Assembly: GCA_003427395.1 (NCBI GenBank)
Contig: BFEA01000500.1
Span: forward strand, 859,798 to 894,493
Origin: Chara braunii
Taxonomy: Eukaryota > Streptophyta > Charophyceae > Charales > Characeae
DNA: 34,696 bases
Direction: 5' to 3'
Shown: piece by piece, positions 29,670-34,696 of the stretch
How the letters are laid out: every line of letters starts with the position of its first letter
How positions within the stretch are numbered: position 1 is the stretch's first letter
Translations under genes and position numbers: made by a program
Notes under the pieces: generated by a model
What the model saw: the letters and a program-made list of their open reading frames with translations, nothing else
What the model was told of the DNA's origin: nothing
The model's database searches: none

Positions 29670-29832
29670 TATTTTTTTTTGCGGGGGGGGACAGTGCTCC
29701 AATCTATTCGTGGGGACCTGCACGTGCTAGGAACCGGACCAGCGTCCTATTTGAAACATTTTGAGAACATGTACGGAAGAACTTGAAATACCGGGGCCAT
29801 TTCCAGACAACGGCTCAATATAGGATCATGAA
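29670..29832 (-). mobile_element. SINE insertion with target-site duplication
   Basis: The left flank CAATTATGATATCTC (29655-29669) and right flank CAATGATAATATCTC (29833-29847) are a 15-bp duplication with two differences. A T-run (29671-29680) and the shared tail repeat (GTGCTCCAATCTATTCGTGG, then GGACCAGCGTCC) place its 3' end at the left, so it lies on the minus strand. Its 5' half has no clear tRNA boxes. Confidence 0.7.
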
Positions 29833-29910
29833 CAATGATAATATCTCAAGGTCGTCTCCTTTTTTTTTTAATTTTAATTATTACATAGGGGCCGCACAAT
29901 TTTTTTATGT

Positions 29911-29949
29911 ATCTCAGAGAAGAAGATTAACATGGCCCCTGCGCAAGAA
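29911..29949 (+). pseudogene. U6 snRNA-derived fragment (central part)
   Basis: AGAGAAGAAGATTAACATGG then CCCCTGCGCAAGAA matches the invariant U6 stretch around the ACAGAGA box and the catalytic AGC region, with a 3-base insertion (AGA) and one substitution. Sequence before and after is not U6, and no Pol III promoter or T-terminator at U6 spacing is present. A retroposed, chimeric piece. Confidence 0.8.
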
Positions 29950-30229
29950 TTATAAAAAATAAAAAGGAAAGGAAACGACCTTGAGATATCATCATTGAAC
30001 ATATGTTTCTTGAGAGAAAATATATGGTTGGCCCCTTCCAATTGTGCGCTGAAAGGAAAGCGGTCTGTGTACTTTTGGTCCCCGGTTCGCCTGGGCCTGT
30101 AAACTAAATTCACTGAAGCTTCCACGCTAACTCCGGATAGAATAGTGAGGAGTTTTGTGTCGAATAATACTATACCGAGCGGTTGTTCGTAAGCCAAACC
30201 AGCTGATGCTGTCGGGTTTAACTCCAGGT

Positions 30230-30300
30230 TGAATTGTGAGGTCCCCGACCTCTTTTAAAGGATCGATTGGACATTAAAGGGGAAAAAAAAAAAAAAAAAA
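30230..30300. other. A-rich tract before a U6 fragment
   Basis: GGGG followed by about 18 A (30283-30300), directly joined to the U6-derived piece on the opposite strand. Confidence 0.6.
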
Positions 30301-30338
30301 CTTCTTTGTATCGTTCCAATTTTAAGGGACGTCCCGAA
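30301..30338 (-). pseudogene. U6 snRNA-derived fragment (5' part), opposite strand
   Basis: The minus strand reads ATTCGGGACGTCCCTTAAAA, TTGGAACGATACAAAGAAG, the U6 5' stem-loop and the run to the ACAGAGA box with several changes. It ends exactly where the T-run begins (minus strand). Together with 29911-29949 it would cover most of the U6 5' and central part, but in opposite orientation. Confidence 0.8.
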
Positions 30339-30390
30339 TGACAATGTCATCTTTCTTTCTAAATAAGGGGTAAAAACAGATCAACAAACA

Positions 30391-30504
30391 ACCACCTAGC
30401 TCAGTTGGTAAGGGACACAAGTGGCACTCAGCAGGTCATGGGTTGGATTCTCATTCCTCGTGTACCTATCAAGGCATACATGGTGCCTGCCATATAGAGG
30501 TAGT
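30391..30504 (+). mobile_element. tRNA-derived SINE head at the gypsy copy 2 edge
   Basis: ACCTAGCTCAGTTGGTAAGG (box A, D-arm) and GGTCATGGGTTGGATTCTCA (box B, T-arm) stand 45 bases apart, as in a tRNA. The acceptor stem is not paired and there is no CCA-ready end, so it is not a functional tRNA. The tRNA-unrelated body runs into gypsy sequence at about 30505. Confidence 0.78.
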
Positions 30505-30970
30505 TCATTCCCTTACCCATCGGACACCTCCTGTCCATATCGGAACATGCAAACGGTCGGATGTTGCAACACTTTAAGGGGAACCGAAAACAGTTGACCC
30601 TCGCTAAACTAACAACCGTCAAAGAAAAGGCTTCCGTCCATGAAGACAACCCGGACGTCACTAGCACCTCGAATCAAATACAATTGGGGCTGATCCAAAA
30701 TGAAGACCACTTCCTACGTATCAAGGCTCCCCCGTGGAAGTCCGTCGAGTGCGGCAGGGAAATTTGGGGAGTCCCGTACAACGCTATCATCGATTCAGGG
30801 GCAGTTGTATTAACTATCTTCTTTAAGGTGGTGGAACGAGCAGGAAGGAAGAAATATTTGACCCCGTTAATAGAGGGGCACCACCTTATCTCCGCTGATG
30901 AGGAGAAAATAAAAAATGGTAGGAAGAATGACGAATGCCTCTTTCTGACTATGAAAAGTCTATGTCTTGG
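30505..30970 (+). pseudogene. pol: Gag end and protease, N-terminal part (copy 2)
   Basis: IPLPIGHLLSISE runs in one frame into MLQHFKGNRKQLTLAK, then IQLGLIQNEDHFLRIK and the active site AIIDSGAVVLTI (near 30780-30810). After EEKIKN the frame shifts by one (VGRMTNASF, two stops, KVYVL), and protease similarity stops at about 30970. It shows that gag and pol were one frame in the ancestor at this junction. Confidence 0.85.
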
Positions 30971-31006
30971 GGGAAACGTTCTATTCAGCCGTAACAAGTG
31001 CTCTCC

Positions 31007-31040
31007 GAACCGTGCGAGATGGTCGCCCATCACACAGCTC
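31007..31040 (-). ncRNA. Group II intron domain V
   Basis: 34 nt starting GAGC and ending GTTC. The lower stem is nine pairs (1-9 with 26-34) with G-T wobbles, there is a two-base bulge (positions 24-25), and the upper stem GATGG/CCATC is closed by a GCGA (GNRA) loop. The AGC catalytic triad is at positions 2-4. This is the most conserved part of group II introns, and it matches the bacterial/cyanobacterial form with only a C-to-T at position 5 and an A-to-T in the bulge relative to the form I know. Confidence 0.85.
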
Positions 31041-31280
31041 TCCAACCTGAGTAACCTTTGTGGCGTGCCTGACACAGTGGAATTTGCTTACGCTGTGCTT
31101 AAAGAAGAGTTGACCATCGTTCTCTTAAGATAAGAAAGACCTCCTTATCTATCGGTAGCGGTATGCTTGGACGCTGGTTGACCTGATAAAGAAAGCGACC
31201 TCTGTGCAACTCATCTCTGTTCGGCCTAGGCTCGCCATCTACGTGCTTACTTGCCGGCGAACACCATCTTTCTTATCATG
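31041..31280. other. Unassigned part of the group II insert
   Basis: Between the repeat and domain V. In a complete intron this would hold the maturase and endonuclease end, but no zinc-finger or HNH motif can be read here. Confidence 0.4.
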
Positions 31281-32103
31281 TAGCGAGCCCGAGACTTGAG
31301 AATCTACGCGGCACTAGATTGCCTGAGAAGGTACTCACGCAAGGACCTAAACCTTCAGGAGACAATTCAATTAAATTCGAGATCGTGGAAACTGGGGAAA
31401 TAACTCCACGGTGGTACCATACCAAGGAGAATTCAGAGATCTCGTAGTAAGAATTGTCCTGTGCGGATCCTTAAGGGGATCAGCCTAAAACCTTTCCGTT
31501 CCAACACTGAGTGAGGTCTCGAACAATCAACACGATCTAGATTCCAATCTAGTACTCGATTGGTCGGACCGGACTGTGTTCGTATCTCAGTCAAGAAACA
31601 CGTGAAAGCCTGCAACATCACTCTCCACTGACTGTCTAGATGAATCCAAGATCCGATACGAGACTGGCGGCGGGCGTATACGTGGACAGTAAGCCACGGC
31701 TGGATTCGTGCTCGATGTCAATAGCGAGCCCGAGACTTGAGAATCCACGCGGCACTAGATTGCTTGAGAAGGTACTCACACAAGGACCTAAACCTTCACG
31801 AGACAATTCAATTAAATTCGAGATCGTGGGAACTGGGGAAATAACTCCACGCTGGTACCATACCAAGGAGAATTCAAAGATCCCGTAGTAAGAATTGTCC
31901 TGTGCGGACCCTTAAGGGGATGAGCCTAAAACCGTTCTGTTCCGACACTGAATGAGGTCTCGAACAATCAACACGATCTAGATTCCAATCTAATACTCGA
32001 TTGGTCGGACCGGACCGTGTTCGTATCTCAGTCAAGGAACACGTGAAATCCTGCAACATCACTCTCCACTGACTGTCTAGATGAATCCTAGATGGGATAC
32101 GAG
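31281..32103. repeat. 441-bp tandem repeat, one full and one partial unit
   Basis: AGCGAGCCCGAGACTTGAGA starts near 31282 and again near 31723, offset 441. The second unit runs about 380 bp, with differences of only a few percent. On the minus strand the second unit is open in the RT frame (to a stop at 31874), but the translation does not resemble a maturase. Confidence 0.9.
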
Positions 32104-32109
32104 GCTGGC

Positions 32110-32503
32110 TGGACCCTTGAGCGCCCTGAACAACTCTTCGAGCCTTGTGAAGAAAAACGAAATCATCGGCGTATCTTACTAGGATAACTCGGCCTTCGGC
32201 CGCCTATTGCTGAGCCCACTCATTCAAAGCATTCTCCATTCCGTGCAAAGCAATGTTCGCCAGTAAAGGCGATATAACTTGAGTCTCGCCAGAGCTATAT
32301 ATAGTTATAGGCGGCCAAAGGCCGAAATCAGTCATAATGTCTGCTTTCAACCAGGCCTTAATCTGATTCCTCATCACAGGATATGTGTCTAACTTTTCCA
32401 AGAGGCACGAAGTGTTGATTCGATCAAAGCATTTCGCAATGTCGGCGTCAAGCACATATTTGGCTTTAATGGCTCTAGCCAGAGCTTCCATGGCATCTTG
32501 ACA
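32110..32503 (-). pseudogene. Group II intron-encoded reverse transcriptase fragment
   Basis: From about 32503: CQDAMEALARAIKAKYVLDA then DIAKCFDRINTSCLLEKLDT (RT block with catalytic Asp), QIKAWLKADIM, then VISPLLANIALHGMENAL, the block after the usual GTPQGG (here GETQ, so two residues are lost). A TAG at 32204-32206 follows EWAQQ. Beyond it in the same frame is VRYADDFVFLHK with the YADD box at 32162-32173. These blocks are specific to bacterial and organellar group II RTs, not gypsy or LINE RTs. Confidence 0.92.
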
Positions 32504-33225
32504 TGTTGTGGTTTTAAATGTCAATGCGTATGACATCCTTATCGGATGTCGGCCCTCACCGCGCTCCAGGAAACTTAGATTTCGAGAAACGATTGATTAT
32601 CCTTAGGAATACATGCGGAAAACCGTACACCATCCCGATGCGACTCACTCTCTGAACAACATTACCTGCAGTTCGGAAAGTCCACCCCGAAGTCGGGGGA
32701 CCGCTCCACGTGATCACATGGAAAGAACCCGTTAACGAATCTAAGACGGGGGACAAGAGGCCCAAGTCCTCCCCGAGCACTTCTGAAAGCGAGGGGGAAA
32801 CAAACCCTGTGATCCTGGACATGATGCATAAATTAGTTCACTACCCGATTCGACAGAAAACAACAAAAACGTTTTTCCTCACGGAACGAAACCTCCGATA
32901 GACGCAGACATTAATCTTGGGGGAACCATTAGTACAGGTGTCTCGAATGGCCGATTCCTGGGAACCCCCTCGGACCCTATACGAAGCCACCACCCCGCTA
33001 CTCCCAAGATATAGCGACAAGAGATCCTTTTGTGACATTATGGGCTTACCTCGCTCCGTGCTCTCTTCAGGAAAGGAGATTCGGTTGTTACAGGAGGGCG
33101 CCGGGAACGGAGCTCTGAAGCCCCCCGAGTGTGGCGATCTCTCGCCCTCTAAAATCGAAATATAGATTGCCGAGAAACCCATAAGCCCCCGAGACATCAA
33201 GAACGACGTTACGCCAATAGAACAC
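32504..33225 (+). pseudogene. pol: Protease end and linker to RT (copy 2)
   Basis: VLNVNAYDILIG completes the protease, then DFEKRLIILRNTCGKPYTIP, MRLTL-stop-TT, VITWKEPVNESK, LILGEPLVQVSRM, TLYEATTPLLPRYSDKRSFC. It follows the copy 1 linker almost step by step, with stops near 32658 and 32899-32901 and at 33163-33165. Confidence 0.85.
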
Positions 33226-34377
33226 GTGGCGATCCCAGAAGAAGACACTCACATGGTCACCACGGTGCTTTTCTGGCGACCAGACAATTCGTTCATTTCG
33301 TCTCCCCCACTACGGAACGGTACGAAGGTCTACACGAAACAAGTGATGGTTAGCATTCATGGACAGTCATACGAGCTTCATGTGCCCGAATACGTCCCCG
33401 AAGAAACTCATCACCTTATCGCGGACATCCTGTCCGAATATCAAGGGGCGATTACCATCGAGGACACGGAGATCGGCTTGTCCTTACTCATCCAACACGA
33501 AATCCAAACGGGAACGCATCCACCGATTCATTGCAAAACATACCGTTATTCTATAGCGGAATGGAGAACGGTGTTGGAACGAATTCGAGAATTTGAGGCT
33601 AACGGATGGATTGAGCCGGCTACAGGGCCCTGGTCCTTTCCCGTGGTTCTACTCCCAAAAAAGAACGGATCAATCCGCATCTGCATCGATTACCGGAAGT
33701 TGAATGAGATCACGATCAAGGATGTGTACCCCCTACTCCGGATTGACAATTTGTTGGATGCGACTGGGTGTGCCAACATGGGTTTCATCATATCCTAGTT
33801 AAAGAAGAGGACTGACTTAAGATGGCATTTGTGTTGTTCGAAGGTACCTGGCAGTGCGTTCGTTGTCCCATGGGTATATGCAATGCACCGGTTACTTTCC
33901 AGAGAGCAATGGACGTCACTTTCCAGAATTTTGTTAACGAGACCAGACTGAGCCAGGGAATGATCAATTTTTGCGCCATTGTGTACACGGGCGACATTCT
34001 GGTGTACTCTGAGGCATTTCATGGACACACATAGCACATTGAATAGACGCTTGGAGCGTTGCGAGATGCTGGTTTCAAGATTGCGTTGGAAAGTAGTGAA
34101 TTCTTCCTCTCTGAGATCTCGTTCCTAGGGTACGTGGTGACCTAAGGAGGCTTGAGACCAGATTCAACAAAAGTCGAAGCGGTTCGGGACGCACCCACAC
34201 CTACGTCACCGATGCAGGTTCGAGCCTTTTTGGGACTGACCTCATATTACCGGCGATTTATCAAGGGATTTGCGGGAATCGCTCGGCCTTTTACGAACCT
34301 TCTACGGAAGTATCAACCGTTGAACTGGGACGTGGAATGTGAACAAGCCTTTTCCACTTTGAAGGAGGCCTTGACCA
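33226..34377 (+). pseudogene. pol: Reverse transcriptase and start of RNase H (copy 2), catalytically dead
   Basis: The open frame MAIPEEDTHMVTTV to 33798 contains SYELHVPEYVPEETHH, SGWIEPATGPWSF-like NGWIEPATGPWSFPVVLL, IRICIDYRKLNE. A 25-base deletion near 33777 removes motif A with its Asp and shifts the frame. Motif C reads IVYTGDILVYS where copy 1 has MDD, so one catalytic Asp is Gly. Stops near 33812 (EED-stop-LK, Arg in copy 1), 34033, 34045 and 34143. It ends with MQVRAFLGLTSYYRRFIKGF, then TLKEALT at 34377. Confidence 0.9.
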
Positions 34378-34696
34378 GGGTTGTCGAGCCTCGGCCCCGG
34401 GGCCCCGGCGGGGGTCCCGGGGGCCGGGGGTCGGCACCCTTGGCCCCGGCAAAAAAATCAAAAAATAATTATAAAAAAAAATCCAAAAAAAAAAAAAAAT
34501 AAAAAAATACAGGGGGGTGCGCAGCCGCAGCCTGCACCCCCTGGGCCAAACTGCAATATTGCAGTTTTGGCCAGACCTCGGGCCCCCCCCCGGGCTACAC
34601 CCCACCCTCGTGAGCCCGGGGTAGTGCGGGCGCGGGGCCGGGGGCGGGGCCCAGCGGGGTGCGGGGCCGGGGTTGGCTGGCAGCGGGGGCGGGGGT
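34378..34696. other. GC-rich and A-rich sequence replacing the gypsy 3' part
   Basis: A GC-rich foldback-prone block (34389-34450), an A-rich tract (34451-34508), GGGGTGC/GCACCCC arms around GCAGCC words (34514-34541), a stem at 34544-34572 centred on the 14-bp palindrome CTGCAATATTGCAG, then very GC-rich sequence to the window end. No gene. It could be another non-autonomous element whose far end is outside the window. Confidence 0.55.

Larger units (their letters stand above)
29628..30026. repeat. Interrupted long inverted repeat
   Basis: The left arm is in two parts (29628-29669 and 29833-29866) around a SINE insertion. The right arm is about 29961-30022. Reverse-complemented, the right arm reads GAAACATATGTTCAATGATG, ATATCTCAAGGTCGT, matching both left parts in sequence. 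Arms are about 65 bp. The loop (about 29867-29960) holds a U6 snRNA fragment. Confidence 0.72.
30971..32503 (-). mobile_element. Group II intron remnant inserted in the gypsy protease
   Basis: Read on the minus strand: an intron-encoded RT fragment (32503-32110), a 441-bp tandem repeat (32103-31281), a region of no clear identity (31280-31041), then domain V (31040-31007) and about 36 bases more. The order ORF then domain V is that of a group II intron with its ORF in domain IV. The gypsy protease resumes almost exactly where it stopped (KVYVL...VLNVNAYDILIG), so this is a clean insertion losing only a few codons. The RT N-terminus and intron domains I-III are absent. Confidence 0.85.
30505..34377 (+). 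mobile_element. Ty3/gypsy retrotransposon, copy 2, truncated at both ends
   Basis: Same family as copy 1 but on the plus strand. It covers the Gag end, protease, linker, RT and the start of RNase H. The 5' part, including most of Gag and the LTR, is replaced by the SINE at 30391. The 3' part ends in RNase H (TLKEALT) at about 34377. The protease is split by a 1.5-kb insert (30971-32503). Confidence 0.9.

Noticed and set aside
29911-29949. Working U6 snRNA gene
   Set aside because: Only the central piece is present; no U6 ends, promoter or terminator at the right distance.
30391-30462. Functional tRNA gene
   Set aside because: Boxes A and B are present, but the acceptor stem does not pair and the sequence runs on as a SINE body.
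31640-31888. Plus-strand ORF in the 441-bp repeat
   Set aside because: No family recognised, partly duplicated in the other unit with different ends; likely chance.
31433-31960. GTGCG words in the 441-bp units as a group II intron 5' end
   Set aside because: They lie on the plus strand, opposite to the RT and domain V, and lack other domain I features that I could verify.

Overview
The window is repeat-rich nuclear DNA of a eukaryote, most likely a streptophyte plant or charophyte alga. The best pointer is the primer-binding site of the Ty3/gypsy element, which matches the plant initiator-tRNA-Met type (TGGTATCGGAGC). Plant-style L1-like LINE remains, tRNA-derived SINEs, U6 snRNA fragments and many MITE-like inverted-repeat elements fit this. 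The lineage is an inference; I cannot name the species. Only one ordinary gene is convincing: a secreted right-handed beta-helix protein at about 10.57-11.52 kb.

Layout. 1-0.9 kb: a 36-bp tandem repeat, a perfect hairpin and SINE pieces. 0.9-9.06 kb: a decayed Ty3/gypsy element on the minus strand (5' LTR 6728-9058, PBS, gag, protease, RT, RNase H, a PHD-like Cys4-His-Cys3 finger, integrase); its 3' end and 3' LTR are missing. 9.1-10.4 kb: small inverted-repeat elements. 10.57-11.71 kb: the beta-helix gene with a duplicated terminal segment. 12.7-18.9 kb: a dense field of MITE-like elements in at least four TIR families. 20.16-20.54 kb: an unassigned ORF. 20.55-28.48 kb: a decayed LINE carrying a nested stack, with an AT-rich repeat (copy A) and a 3.9-kb solo LTR of the same gypsy family; the LTR carries a second AT-rich copy (B), which carries a 388-bp hAT-like MITE. 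28.9-30.5 kb: SINE array, SINE insertion with target-site duplication, two oppositely oriented U6 snRNA fragments. 30.5-34.38 kb: a second gypsy copy on the plus strand whose protease is split by a 1.5-kb insert. 34.38 kb to the end: GC-rich and A-rich sequence that replaces the rest of the element.

Most unexpected content. The 1.5-kb insert carries, on the minus strand, part of a group II intron reverse transcriptase (with its YADD box) and a complete 34-nt group II intron domain V with correct bulge and GNRA loop. This is a bacterial or organellar type of retroelement embedded in a nuclear retrotransposon. Second is the PHD-like finger between RNase H and integrase of the gypsy element. Third is the depth of nesting, which gives a relative order of insertions.

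None of the mobile elements looks autonomous. Both gypsy copies, the LINE and the group II remnant have stops, frameshifts, deletions or lost catalytic residues. Many stops fit C-to-T change at CGA or CAG codons, as expected of methylated silenced DNA. A few N bases and homopolymer-linked frameshifts mean some breaks could be assembly errors.
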